Source: Areca catechu (Eukaryota > Streptophyta > Magnoliopsida > Arecales > Arecaceae). From it: DNA of 64,000 bases. The position numbers were made by a program, and so were the translations under genes. The stretch covers positions 46,212,949 to 46,276,948 of the forward strand of contig CM038052.1 in assembly GCA_021397845.1 (NCBI GenBank), written 5' to 3'. This document shows positions 22,942 through 35,400 of this stretch, piece after piece (within the stretch, counting starts at the first letter, position 1; each line of letters begins with the position of its first letter). The notes below the pieces were generated by a model, which worked only from the letters and a program-made list of their open reading frames with translations, was not told where the DNA came from and did no database searches.

Positions 22942-25900
22942 ACTTGATCATTTTTTTGCAGGTGTGCCTTGCAACCAAAAATAAAAGAAGAATTTGGTAT
23001 CTGGATAGTGGTTGCTCAAGGCTCATGACTGGGGATGTGAAGCAATTCTCATCACTAGCTGCTATTGATGGTGGAAACGTTACCTTTGGTGATAATGGAA
23101 AAGGCAAAATCGTCGGTATTGGTAAAATCCATATCACCCCTAATGCTTATGTAGATAATGTATTATTTGTTGATGGCTTGAAGCATAATCTTTTTAGCAT
23201 TAGTCAGTTTTGTGATAAAGGTTTTAAAGTAACTTTTGAATCATCTTTGTGCATGGTATCTAGTCTAGATGTCGATGGCATCAAGTTCACTGGTCTTAGG
23301 CATGGAAACATTTACATGGTTGATCTTGATGATCTAGCCATGGAAAGTGGTCAATGCCTAGTGGCTAAGGAAGCCAAGGCAAGTGAAACTAGTTGGCTTT
23401 GGCACCGTAGGCTAGGGCATGCTAGTATGCAGTTGATTTCAAAATTAAGCAAAAAGAATCTTGTAAAAGAATTGCCAAAACTCACTTTTGAAAAAGATAA
23501 AATTTGTGCTGCATGTCAATTTGGAAAACAAACTAAATCTACTTTCAAACCTAAAGGAGTAGTATCTACTACTAGACCCCTTGAATTATTGCATATGGAC
23601 CTCTTTGGACCAACCAGAACAACTAGTTTGGGAGGTAAAAAATATGGGCTAGTAATTGTAGATGATTACTCACGATTTACTTGGGTAATGTTTTTAGCTC
23701 ATAAAGATGAAACATTTTCAGCTTTTGTTAAATTTCATAAAAGGGTTTCAAACGAAAAAGATCTCACTATTGTTTCTTTGCGTAGTGATCATGGAACTGA
23801 ATTTGAAAATCATGATTTTGAAACTTTTTGTAATGAAAATGGTATTAGTCATAATTTCTCTGCACCTAGACACCTCAACAAAATGGGGTGGTAGAAAGAA
23901 AGAACAGGACTCTTGAAGAAATGGCACGCACAATGCTTTGCGAAAACGATTTACCTAGATATTTTTGGGCAGAAGCCATTAATACTTCCTGTTACATTTT
24001 AAATCGTGTTTTAATTCGACCTATTTTGAAGAAAACACCATATGAGCTTTGGAAAAATCGAAAACCTAATCTCAAATATTTTCGTGTATTTGGTTGCCGC
24101 TGTTTCATATTAAACAATGGCAAAGATAATATCAGTAAATTTGATGCCAAGTCAGATGAGGGTATCTTCTTAGGATACTCTACTTCTAGCAAGGCATACA
24201 GGGTCTTCAACAGAAGAACACTTCTGGTTGAAGAATCAATTCATGTAGTGTTTGATGAATCTAACGAAAAATCTTCTAGAAAAGAAGATTCTATTGATGT
24301 TGAAACAGGTACAAAGAAACTTGAACAATTGACAATCAATGAAGATGAGCCCAAAGGAGATGATGATCAAGAAAGTCAAGATCAAATTCAAGAAATCAAT
24401 GCAACTTCACCAAAGCCATTACCTAAAGAATGGAGGTATGCACATGGACACCCTAAAGAGCTAATAATAGGTGATCCATCAAAGGGGGTAAGTACACGCT
24501 CTTCTATTAGAAATGTTTGTGATTATTTAGCTTTTGTATCTCAGATAGAGCCTAAGTCAATAGAAGAAGCTGAAAAAGATTGTAACTGGATTAATGCTAT
24601 GCAAGATGAACTAAATCAATTTAAAAGAAATAATGTTTGGACTTTAACTGAAAGACCCCTTAATGTTTCAGTAATTGGCACAAAATGGGTTTTTAGAAAT
24701 AAACTTGATGAACATGGTATTGTAATTAGGAACAAAGCTAGACTTGTTGCTAAAGGCTACAACCAGGAAGAAGGGATCGACTTCGATGAAACCTTTGCTC
24801 CTGTTGCTAGGCTAGAAGCAATTAGACTTTTACTTGCTTTTGCTTGTTTTATGGATTTCAAGTTATTTCAAATGGATGTAAAGAGTGCCTTTTTAAATGG
24901 ATTTATTGAAGAGGAGGTTTATGTTGAACAACCTCCTGGTTTTGAAAATCATGAATTTCCTAATCATGTCTTTAAATTGCATAAAGCACTGTATGGTTTA
25001 AAGCAAGCTCCTAGAGCTTGGTATGATAGATTAAGTTCATTTTTAATGAAAAATGATTTCTCTAGAGGTAATGTAGATAATACATTGTTTTTGAAAAAGA
25101 AAAATGATGATCTCTTAGTAGTACAGATATATGTAGATGATATTATTTTTGGTGCTACTAACGAATGTCTTTGTCAAGAATTTGCGAAGTTAATGCAGAG
25201 TGAGTTCGAGATAAGCATGATGGGAGAACTCAACTTCTTCCTCGGACTCCAAATTAAGCAAACCAAAGAGGGGATCTCCATCAACCAAGCCAAGTACATA
25301 AGGGAAATTTTGAAAAAGTTTGGGATGGAGACTACGAAACCAATAGGTACCCCTATGAGCTCTTCATGTAAATTAGACAAAGATGAATGTGGTAAATCTG
25401 TAGACCAAAAATTATATAGAGGCATGATTGGTTCATTGCTATATCTAACTGCCAGTAGACCAGATATAATGTTTAGTGTTTGTATGTGTGCACATTTTCA
25501 GTCTGCTCTAAAGAATCACATCTCTTAGCTGTAAAACGTATACTTAGATACTTATCTGGGTCTATCGAAATTGGTCTTTGGTACTCTAGAGAGTCATCAT
25601 ATGAATTAATTGCATATTCTGATGCTGATTTTGCTGGGTGTAAACTTGATCGAAAAAGTACTAGTGGAACTTGTCAATTCCTAGGAGTTAATTTGATTTC
25701 ATGGAGCAGTAAGAAACAGAATTCGGTTGCTCTATCTATGGCGTAAGCCGAATATATTGCAGCTGGAAGCTGTTGTGCTCAGATTCTATGGATCAAACAA
25801 CAACTCGAGGACTTTGGCATCAAACTAACTAAGACACCCATAAGATGTGATAATACTAGTGCAATCAACTTAATGAAAAATCCTGTACAACATTCAAGAA

Positions 25901-26076
25901 GCAAACATATTGAAATAAGACATCACTTCATAAGAGATCACGTTCAAAACTCTAATGTGTTGTTAGAATTTATTTGTACTGATTATCAATTGGCTGATAT
26001 ATTCACAAAACCATTGAATGAAGATAGATTTTGTATGATTAGAAGAGAACTAGGAGTCATTGATCCTTTTGCTTGA
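22938..26076 (+). pseudogene. pol: Sirevirus pol, copy 2 (two frameshifts and a stop)
   Basis: Lesions relative to copy 3: His to Leu in the CSRHMTGD segment after the protease DSG (near 23022). One G is lost near 23869, just before the integrase catalytic Glu. One C is lost near 25508, between reverse transcriptase and RNase H. A TAA at 25744-25746 replaces Glu in the RNase H AEAEY motif. The last frame ends at 26076 like the others. The reverse transcriptase segment (23888-25500) is open, but no complete polyprotein can be made. Confidence 0.9.
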
Positions 26077-26756
26077 AACTCTTCAATTTTCATCAAAATT
26101 CCTCAAAAATGATTTATAAATTCTCAAATATATTTAAAGGTTATTTTTCTAAATTTTATCAATTTTGTAATTTTACAGAATTTTATTTTGGGTGATTTAT
26201 TGTTGGAGGTCGACACTTGAGATTTTCGGAGGTCGACACTTAAGGTCGACACTTAAGTTTTGGAGGTCGACACTTGAGGTCGATCCCTGAAAATTTTCAG
26301 AGGTCGACACTTGAACGGAAACCTGCCTTTTAAAAACCCGTCCGCAAGCCTTGTTTTTCTAATTTTTTCCTTCCTCTCCTTCGTGTGGTCCCCCTCCAAC
26401 ATTCCTAAACCCCTAAATAGTAGATTTCCACCCTTCTCCCTCAACTTTTTGGGAAATCCTCTCCTCTCCTCTTGCATTTCTTCGATTCAACCCTCTTTTT
26501 GACCGTACTCTTGATTTTGGACAACCGAAAGCCTTCGGATCTATCTACCCTCTAATCCCGGTTGTTTTTCAATAGAAAACACTTGTTTCAACCCTCCGTT
26601 TCTCACTTTTTCTCCATTTATTTTCTATTTTCTCCACTCTCACAAACCCTATTTCACCATTTCACATTCTTCTCTTTTTCCCAAACCGTGAACCTCTCTT
26701 TTCCTCTTAGCCTTACCTCTTTGCTTTTCTCCCTAAGTTACCCCTCATCCTTACAC
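26077..26756 (+). promoter_or_regulatory. Leader of the extra ORF, copy 2
   Basis: GGTCGAC motif cluster at about 26206-26312, then a pyrimidine-rich tract. In this copy the tract is open from 26562 into the ORF because of small indels. That would add 65 Phe/Ser/Leu-rich residues, which I treat as an artefact. Confidence 0.5.
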
Positions 26757-28529
26757 ATGGGTCCGAGAAAACACCAGGCAGTAAGGAAAAGGAGACTGGA
26801 ACAGGGGCAGGGTAGTACTGAGCGGCGAAGGAAAGTCAGACATGAGCATGAGCCGACCCCAGAGCCACCTGCACCAGTGCCAGCCAGCCTAGTCCGGAAG
26901 AGCATTGCTAGTGGGAGGCGCGTGGATATTCCATTCTGGGATCAGCATCACTTCTTCATTGGAGATGTACTGAGAGATGCAGGTCTGGTCCATTTTTGTA
27001 CGATGTCCGAGAGATTCTACCCAGACCTCATCAGGGAGTTTTATGGATCCATGGCCACTGATGGCATTGGATGGTCTGCTACAGTTCGAGGGATCGAGAT
27101 TCCAGTGACACCTGAGGTCATCAGTCGCATCTGGAGGATTCCACTTCATGGCACTGCTGCCACTACGATCAGCGACAGAGAGCACGCCTTCAGGTGTATA
27201 CTAGAGCGTGAGGATGTTAGCGGCATTTCCACAGTGTCCGCTAACCAGCTTTCACTAGAGATGAGAGTGCTGCATCACATCATCGCCCGTATCTTGATTC
27301 CGAAGAGCGGGAGATTTGATTTTATCACTGAGCGTGAACTGGTGTTGATGGTGTCCCTGAGTCAGCGGACTCCCATCAACCTCCCCAGGATCATGCTCCA
27401 GCAGATGGGTGAGGCAGCTTCTCACAGGAGACTTGTGCAGCCGTACGGCATGGGACTGACTCAGATATTCAGAGAGCATGGTGTCTCATTCGACGGCATA
27501 CCCTTCAGTCAGCTACAGCACACAGATACTTATGGAGAGAAATCCCTACATAGGATGGGATTTCGACTGATTAGTGACCGATGGGTACGACGAGAGTCTG
27601 GCCAGGAGCCAGATGAGGAGGATGAGATCCGAGCTGCTGAGGCAGGGCCTTCAGGGCCTACTGATCATGGTACACCTCCTCGCCCAGCACCGGAGACAGA
27701 GACTGCGGAGCCTGAGCCATTCACACCACCACCTTCATCAGCTCCGGCACCTACTATTACTGCTACACCACGGAGGACTTCAGTGAGGATATCGGACTTC
27801 GAGCAGCGAGTGACTGATCAGATTTCAGAGGTCCGGACAGAGATCACTGGTGTACGACAGGAGCTTCATGATCTGCGGATACACACAGACACACGCATTA
27901 GTGCTCTCTCAGCTAGTATGGATACAGGATTCAGACAGATCCTCAGCTTATTGAGATTAGCACTGCCATCAGGGACTGCAGATCCGACAGTATCTCCTCC
28001 ACATGATGATGATGATGATGATGATGATGTTGATGACTCTAATGGATACAGTGACAGTGATGGAGATCAGCCTGCAGCAGGTAGTTCTGATGTTCCACCT
28101 GTAGAGCCGATTCCAGAGTTTCCCCCTTCAGCTGATCCTCCTTCCACTGATCTTCCGAGTTCAGATCCTCCAGCCACAGCTGTGCCAGTTGATATTGAGC
28201 CTACAGAGTCACTATTTGAGACTATCACTGGGATTCCGGATGACATAGATGAGCATACAGAGACAGATATCGATGATCCCACAGCTTATGAGCTAGTCAG
28301 CAGGCAGACTCCAGCTCAGTCTACTCAGCATGCTGATCCGTCCACTCCTTCAGCTACTGCCTCTATCTCGACTTCTGTGGAGCCCTTACCTAGGACATAT
28401 AGATCTCGTAGGACTACCCCTAGGTCTGGTCCCTCTCTGAGGACTCGGAGTTCCTCTCATAGGACTCCAAAATCCTCATCTAGGATCATGGCTCCTGTAT
28501 CTTTTGACATACCTTCTGATGAGGAGTAG
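26757..28529 (+). CDS. Sirevirus extra (env-like) ORF, copy 2, 590 aa
   Basis: Open from the conserved MGPRKHQAV start. Among its differences are Ala for Arg after DGDQP and Val for Ala after the aspartate run. See copy 3 for the domains. Confidence 0.82.
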   Translation: MGPRKHQAVRKRRLEQGQGSTERRRKVRHEHEPTPEPPAPVPASLVRKSIASGRRVDIPFWDQHHFFIGDVLRDAGLVHFCTMSERFYPDLIREFYGSMATDGIGWSATVRGIEIPVTPEVISRIWRIPLHGTAATTISDREHAFRCILEREDVSGISTVSANQLSLEMRVLHHIIARILIPKSGRFDFITERELVLMVSLSQRTPINLPRIMLQQMGEAASHRRLVQPYGMGLTQIFREHGVSFDGIPFSQLQHTDTYGEKSLHRMGFRLISDRWVRRESGQEPDEEDEIRAAEAGPSGPTDHGTPPRPAPETETAEPEPFTPPPSSAPAPTITATPRRTSVRISDFEQRVTDQISEVRTEITGVRQELHDLRIHTDTRISALSASMDTGFRQILSLLRLALPSGTADPTVSPPHDDDDDDDDVDDSNGYSDSDGDQPAAGSSDVPPVEPIPEFPPSADPPSTDLPSSDPPATAVPVDIEPTESLFETITGIPDDIDEHTETDIDDPTAYELVSRQTPAQSTQHADPSTPSATASISTSVEPLPRTYRSRRTTPRSGPSLRTRSSSHRTPKSSSRIMAPVSFDIPSDEE

Positions 28530-29169
28530 CCTCATAGTTTTATTTGTTGTACTTAGTTTGCTTGTGTATGGTCTGTTGTATCAGTATTTTGTGCCTACTT
28601 TGTAAGCAATTTTGTAACTGAATACATTTGTTTTTATCTACATTGTGATATTTTATCTATCTTGTGCCATTTTATCTGATACCAGCTCTTAACCTTTTTT
28701 TTTTTAAAAAACTCTCGAGTTAGAATATTTTATTATATTGAATGCACAAATTGAGGGGGAGCATGTATTTTATGCACCTAAATACTTCATTATATTTGAA
28801 CATAAGTTTCATTAATATATCTTTCACTACAAAAATGAACTTTTTGATTCCTGACAAAAAGGGGGAGTAGTAAAGTATATATGTATTTATGAGATCAAAT
28901 TTAGTAAAGTATATATGTATTTATGAGATCTCCGTCTTATGAGTAGTAAAGTTTATATGATTCTTACCTTTTTGACTCATGAGAATGTTTTCACAAAAAG
29001 AAAGAAGTAAATAAAAAGTAACTCTTGAAAATATTTTTCACAAAAAAAAGATGAAAAGTAAATTTTTATGATACACTCATGCATGTAAGGATTCTTTGAA
29101 AATATTTTATTATTGCTATATCTTGCTTTTGGACTTAATTGCATATATACTCAAGGTTTTGTCATCATC
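28530..29169 (+). other. 3' noncoding region, copy 2
   Basis: Same organisation as copy 1, with an extra polypurine-like AAAAAGGGGGAG at 28856-28867. No coding frame. Confidence 0.6.
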
Positions 29170-29183
29170 AAAAAGGGGGAGAT
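29170..29183 (+). other. Polypurine tract, copy 2
   Basis: AAAAAGGGGGAGAT directly before LTR3. Confidence 0.88.
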
Positions 29184-30648
29184 TGTTGGCTTTGACTCCT
29201 TAGTTTTGATGATCAACAAAAGGTTGAGTATATGTTTGGACTAATGTTTAATCTCAAGATAAAGTTTCAGGACTTAGGTTATTCAAAAAGAGTATCAAGA
29301 GTACAATGATGAAACTAAGTTTACCTGATTTGGAAAAGAGCTCTTCTATCTTGGACAAGATCAAAATTTTCATAATGGACCTTCTTGTTAAGAAATATTT
29401 GACAAAAGAAACAAAGGCTTAAAGAAACTCAAGCATGGCACGCATATCTCAAGAGTTTCAGAAAAATTCAGATCAGAGGTCGACCCCCAGAGGTCGACAC
29501 CTTGTCAAAGGTCGACCACCAGAGGTCGACTCATGAAGAAAAGAAAAGTTCAGCATGGCCGGCACGGCAAAGTCTTAGTGGCACGCTTCAGAGGTCGACC
29601 ACCAGAGGTCAACACCTGTCCAGAGGTCGACACCAGAGGTCGACTCATAGCCTGAGAATTCAAAATGGGCAGAACTATGGTATTCTGAACTTTTGCCTAA
29701 ATTTTACTGGAGGTCGACTCATGAGGTCGACACTTGATCCAGAGGTCGACTCATGAGGTCGACTCATGGCATAACGGCTAGTTTTTCTGAACTTCTGATT
29801 TGATTTCCAACGGCCATATTTTTTAATCTAACGGTCTTGTGGAGTTGTTTCAGCATGAATGAGGTATTTAACCTCCACCAAACTTCAAAAAAGACAAGGA
29901 GACAAAGTGAAAAGTGTTGATTCAAAGTACAAAGCCTTCAATCACTTCCAAGCCAAAAGAGTGAGAAAACCAAGAGATTCCCTAGCAAAAAGTTTTCCAT
30001 CTTTGAGGAATCCAACATTCAAGTATTTGGCATTTAGTGAGGTCCAAAGATTCCAAGGGAAAAGGCTTGAAGAGTCTCCATCAAGAGCTTCAACGAATTT
30101 CTTATTGCTCAAAAGGAGTTTGTTTTATTTTTATTCATTGTATTCAAATTATATTTGTGGTAGGCTAGTTTCAAGGAAATTTGAAACTAGAGTGAGGTTT
30201 GTTGGTGAGCCAATTGATAAAACCAACTAGGGTTGCTTGTAAGCCCGAAGCCAAAACAAGTGAGTGAGGTTTGTTGGTGAGCCAATTGATAAAACCAACT
30301 AGGGTTGCTTGTTAGCCCGAAGCCAAAACAAGTGTGTAAGGTTTTGACTTGTGAGCCTGGTAAAACAAGTCAGCTGTAATCTAAAGATTATAGTGGAAAT
30401 TCCCAAGTGGAGCTTGGGGAGTGGATGTAGGTGCTAGGTGCACCGAACCACTATATTTCTTGTGTGTTTGCATTGCCTTTCTCTTTTACTTCTTTAGCTC
30501 TTTAATTGCCATCTTATTTCATTGCTTCCGTTGCACAATTATTAAGGCACTATCACTCTTCACCTTAAAACTTGATAGCACATATATTGCGTTAAATTTT
30601 TTAAATACCCAATTCACCCCCCCTCTTGGGCACCATATCTGGGCAACA
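29184..30648 (+). repeat. Sirevirus LTR3 (inner), 1465 bp
   Basis: Shared by copies 2 and 3. It lacks an 11 bp AACGGCC-containing duplication near 29815 that the other three LTRs have, consistent with slippage. It has seven C in the run near 30617 and A at 30151, as in LTR2. Confidence 0.93.
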
Positions 30649-30650
30649 AG

Positions 30651-30662
30651 TGGTATCAGAGC
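30651..30662 (+). other. Primer-binding site, Sirevirus copy 3
   Basis: TGGTATCAGAGC two bases after LTR3. Confidence 0.9.
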
Positions 30663-30705
30663 ATCGGTACTCTCTTGTAGGTCCAACGATCTTGAGTGAA
30701 AGATC

Positions 30706-32430
30706 ATGGCCGCCCCAATTGGAATGGGTATAGTTGAAGGACAAGCATCAAATCGCCCTCCTTACTTTAATGGCACAAACTACACATATTGGAAAACTCG
30801 TATGCATATTTATTTACAAGCTGTAGATTATCATATTTGGAGAGTAATTACGAAAGGGCCTCATCAGCCCACTCACTTGGTTAATGGCATTATCACCCCG
30901 AAATCTGAAGAAGAATGGGATGACAATGACATCAAACAAGCTGAGTTAAATGCTAAGGCAATGAATTTGCTATTCTGTGCACTTGACCCTAGTGAGTTCA
31001 ACAGAATATCAAATTGTATTTCCGCCAAAGAAATTTGGGATACACTTGAGGTTACCCATGAGGGTACACACCAAGTGAAGACCACTAAGGTGAACATGCT
31101 CATTCATACGTATGAGATGTTCAGGATGGAACCAACTGAAAGTATAAGTGAAATGTATACTAGATTTACAAATATAGTAAATGGTATGAGGAGTTTGGGA
31201 AAAATTATATCTAATGGTGAACTGGTTAACAAACTTCTCAGGTCTCTTCCGGCTTCATGGGATGCGAAAGTTACAGCCATAGAAGAAGCCAAGGATGTCA
31301 ACACTCTACCTCTCGAGCAGCTTCTTGGATCACTGATGACCTACGAGCTGTCACTAAAGCAGAAGACAGTGGACAATGACAAGAAAAAGAAAGCCATAGC
31401 CTTCAAGTCCACTACAAAAGAAGAGTCAAGTGATGAATCGGAAGAAGAAGCTGATGATGATGAGACAGCCCTCATTACAAGAAAATTTAAAAGATTCATG
31501 AGAAAGAAGAAGGGCTTTTACAAGAAAAGGCCACAAAAGGGTGATCACAATAAGGAGAAAGAGAAAGACAAAGAAAGGGATCCACCCATCTGCTTCGAGT
31601 GCAAGAAGCCAGGTCATTACAAAACGGATTGCCCTTTGCTTAAAAAGAGTAGAAGGATGTTGAGAAAGAAAGCCATGATGGCTACCTGGAGTGAGAGTGA
31701 AGACTCCAGTAGTGAAGAAGAGCAGCAGGTAGTCGCCAACCTATGTTTCATGGCCAATGAAGATAATGAGGTAAATTCTGAACCTGAAACTGAATTTACT
31801 TTCAATGAATTGCATGATGCTTTTGATGACTTAGTAATGGAATATGAAAAATTAAAATTGAAAAATAAGAAATTAAGAAAGCAAAATTTTGAGCTTACCA
31901 AAAATTCAGAAAAGTTTTCAAGTGAAATTGAAAATTTAACTCAAGAAAACAAGAAATTAAAAGAACATGTAAAGACTTTGACAAATGATAAAAATAATCT
32001 TTTAAAAGAGAATAATTCTTTGAAAAATAATAGAAGTCTTAAAACTAATGAGAACATTGAAAAACAAAATAAAGAACTATTGCTTCAAAATAAGAATTAT
32101 AAGGAAGAGTTAGAAAAAGTAAAACCTTTTGTAGAAAAGTTTACTTTTAGTTCAGAAAAACTGAATATGCTTTTAAATAGTCAACATGCAGTGTTTAATA
32201 AAGCTGGACTTGGATTTAAGCCACACAATCAACAAAAGCTTTACAAAAACTTTTTCATACCAGCATCTTCTAATATTACCTGCTATGCATGTGGTAAAGT
32301 AGGTCATAAATCATATGTTTGTAATAGAAGAAAATTAAATACCTTTAAAAAGATTTGGGTTCCAAAAGGAACCAATTTGACTAACCCTAAAGGACCCAAG
32401 ATGACTTGGGTACCTAAAGTTTCAACTTGA
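30706..32430 (+). CDS. gag: Sirevirus Gag, copy 3, 574 aa, intact
   Basis: Structural protein that would form the cytoplasmic virus-like particle and package RNA. The N-terminus has the copia-type gag segment (YFNGTNYTYWKTRM, about residues 20-33), then the capsid-like region to about 220. An acidic and basic linker leads to a CCHC zinc knuckle at C296, C299, H304, C309. Residues about 365-480 are Lys/Glu/Asn/Leu-rich and look like a long coiled coil. A second CCHC knuckle lies at C526, C529, H534, C539. Two knuckles around a coiled coil and a length near 570 aa are typical of Sirevirus Gag. The start ATG follows the primer site by 43 bp. The last codons overlap pol, which is in the -1 frame. 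Confidence 0.93.
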   Translation: MAAPIGMGIVEGQASNRPPYFNGTNYTYWKTRMHIYLQAVDYHIWRVITKGPHQPTHLVNGIITPKSEEEWDDNDIKQAELNAKAMNLLFCALDPSEFNRISNCISAKEIWDTLEVTHEGTHQVKTTKVNMLIHTYEMFRMEPTESISEMYTRFTNIVNGMRSLGKIISNGELVNKLLRSLPASWDAKVTAIEEAKDVNTLPLEQLLGSLMTYELSLKQKTVDNDKKKKAIAFKSTTKEESSDESEEEADDDETALITRKFKRFMRKKKGFYKKRPQKGDHNKEKEKDKERDPPICFECKKPGHYKTDCPLLKKSRRMLRKKAMMATWSESEDSSSEEEQQVVANLCFMANEDNEVNSEPETEFTFNELHDAFDDLVMEYEKLKLKNKKLRKQNFELTKNSEKFSSEIENLTQENKKLKEHVKTLTNDKNNLLKENNSLKNNRSLKTNENIEKQNKELLLQNKNYKEELEKVKPFVEKFTFSSEKLNMLLNSQHAVFNKAGLGFKPHNQQKLYKNFFIPASSNITCYACGKVGHKSYVCNRRKLNTFKKIWVPKGTNLTNPKGPKMTWVPKVST

Positions 32431-35400
32431 TCATTTTTTTGCAGGTGTGCCTTGCAACCAAAAATAAAAGAAGAATTTGGTATCTGGATAGTGGTTGCTC
32501 AAGGCACATGACTGGGGATGTGAAGCAATTCTCATCACTAGCTGCTATTGATGGTGGAAACGTTACCTTTGGTGATAATGGAAAAGGCAAAATCGTCGGT
32601 ATTGGTAAAATCCATATCACCCCTAATGCTTATGTAGATAATGTATTATTTGTTGATGGCTTGAAGCATAATCTTTTTAGCATTAGTCAGTTTTGTGATA
32701 AAGGTTTTAAAGTAACTTTTGAATCATCTTTGTGCATGGTATCTAGTCTAGATGTCGATGGCATCAAGTTCACTGGTCTTAGGCATGGAAACATTTACAT
32801 GGTTGATCTTGATGATCTAGCCATGGAAAGTGGTCAATGCCTAGTGGCTAAGGAAGCCAAGGCAAGTGAAACTAGTTGGCTTTGGCACCGTAGGCTAGGG
32901 CATGCTAGTATGCAGTTGATTTCAAAATTAAGCAAAAAGAATCTTGTAAAAGAATTGCCAAAACTCACTTTTGAAAAAGATAAAATTTGTGCTGCATGTC
33001 AATTTGGAAAACAAACTAAATCTACTTTCAAACCTAAAGGAGTAGTATCTACTACTAGACCCCTTGAATTATTGCATATGGACCTCTTTGGACCAACCAG
33101 AACAACTAGTTTGGGAGGTAAAAAATATGGGCTAGTAATTGTAGATGATTACTCACGATTTACTTGGGTAATGTTTTTAGCTCATAAAGATGAAACATTT
33201 TCAGCTTTTGTTAAATTTCATAAAAGGGTTTCAAACGAAAAAGATCTCACTATTGTTTCTTTGCGTAGTGATCATGGAACTGAATTTGAAAATCATGATT
33301 TTGAAACTTTTTGTAATGAAAATGGTATTAGTCATAATTTCTCTGCACCTAGGACACCTCAACAAAATGGGGTGGTAGAAAGAAAGAACAGGACTCTTGA
33401 AGAAATGGCACGCACAATGCTTTGCGAAAACGATTTACCTAGATATTTTTGGGCAGAAGCCATTAATACTTCCTGTTACATTTTAAATCGTGTTTTAATT
33501 CAACCTATTTTGAAGAAAACACCATATGAGCTTTGGAAAAATCGAAAACCTAATCTCAAATATTTTCGTGTATTTGGTTGCCGCTGTTTCATATTAAACA
33601 ATGACAAAGATAATATCAGTAAATTTGATGCCAAGTCAGATGAGGGTATCTTCTTAGGATACTCTACTTCTAGCAAGGCATACAGGGTCTTCAACAGAAG
33701 AACACTTCTGGTTGAAGAATCAATTCATGTAGTGTTTGATGAATCTAACGAAAAATCTTCTAGAAAAGAAGATTCTTTTGATGTTGAAACAGGTACAAAG
33801 AAACTTGAACAATTGACAATCAATGAAGATGAGCCCAAAGGAGATGATGATCAAGAAAGTCAAGATCAAATTCAAGAAATCAATGCAACTTCACCAAAGC
33901 CATTACCTAAAGAATGGAGGTATGCACATGGACACCCTAAAGAGCTAATAATAGGTGATCCATCAAAGGGGGTAAGTACATGCTCTTCTATTAGAAATGT
34001 TTGTGATTATTTAGCTTTTGTATCTCAGATAGAGCCTAAGTCAATAGAAGAAGCTGAAAAAGATTGTAACTGGATTAATGCTATGCAAGATGAACTAAAT
34101 CAATTTAAAAGAAATAATGTTTGGACTTTAACTGAAAGACCCCTTAATGTTTCAGTAATTGGCACAAAATGGGTTTTTAGAAATAAACTTGATGAACATG
34201 GTATTATAATTAGGAACAAAGCTAGACTTGTTGCTAAAGGCTACAACCAGGAAGAAGGGATCGACTTCGATGAAACCTTTGCTCCTGTTGCTAGGCTAGA
34301 AGCAATTAGACTTTTACTTGCTTTTGCTTGTTTTATGGATTTCAAGTTATTTCAAATGGATGTAAAGAGTGCCTTTTTAAATGGATTTATTGAAGAGGAG
34401 GTTTATGTTGAACAACCTCCTGGTTTTGAAAATCATGAATTTCCTAATCATGTCTTTAAATTGCATAAAGCACTATATGGTTTAAAGCAAGCTCCTAGAG
34501 CTTGGTATGATAGATTAAGTTCATTTTTAATGAAAAATGATTTCTCTAGAGGTAATGTAGATAATACATTGTTTTTGAAAAAGAAAAATGATGATCTCTT
34601 AGTAGTACAGATATATGTAGATGATATTATTTTTGGTGCTACTAACGAATGTCTTTGTCAAGAATTTGCGAAGTTAATACAGAGTGAGTTCGAGATGAGC
34701 ATGATGGGAGAACTCAACTTCTTCCTCGGACTCCAAATTAAGCAAACCAAAGAGGGGATCTCCATCAACCAAGCCAAGTACATAAGGGAAATTTTGAAAA
34801 AGTTTGGGATGGAGACTACGAAACCAATAGGTACCCCTATGAGCTCTTCATGTAAATTAGACAAAGATGAATGTGGTAAATCTGTAGACCAAAAATTATA
34901 TAGAGGCATGATTGGTTCATTGCTATATCTAACTGCCAGTAGACCAGATATAATGTTTAGTGTTTGTATGTGTGCACGTTTTCAGTCTGCTCCTAAAGAA
35001 TCACATCTCTTAGCTGTAAAACGTATACTTAGATACTTATCTGGGTCTATCGAAATTGGTCTTTGGTACTCTAGAGAGTCATCATATGAATTAATTGCAT
35101 ATTCTGATGCTGATTTTGCTGGGTGTAAACTTGATCGAAAAAGTACTAGTGGAACTTGTCAATTCCTAGGAGTTAATTTGATTTCATGGAGCAGTAAGAA
35201 ACAGAATTCGATTGCTCTATCTACGGCGGAAGCCGAATATATAGCAGCTGGAAGCTGTTGTGCTCAGATTCTATGGATCAAACAACAACTCGAGGACTTT
35301 GGCATCAAACTAACTAAGACACCCATAAGATGTGATAATACTAGTGCAATCAACTTAACGAAAAATCCTGTACAACATTCAAGAAGCAAACATATTGAAA

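Noticed and set aside
26562..26756. N-terminal extension of the extra ORF in copy 2, resembling a hydrophobic signal
   Set aside because: It is only a translated pyrimidine tract, is open in copy 2 alone because of small indels, and is not shared by copies 1 and 3.
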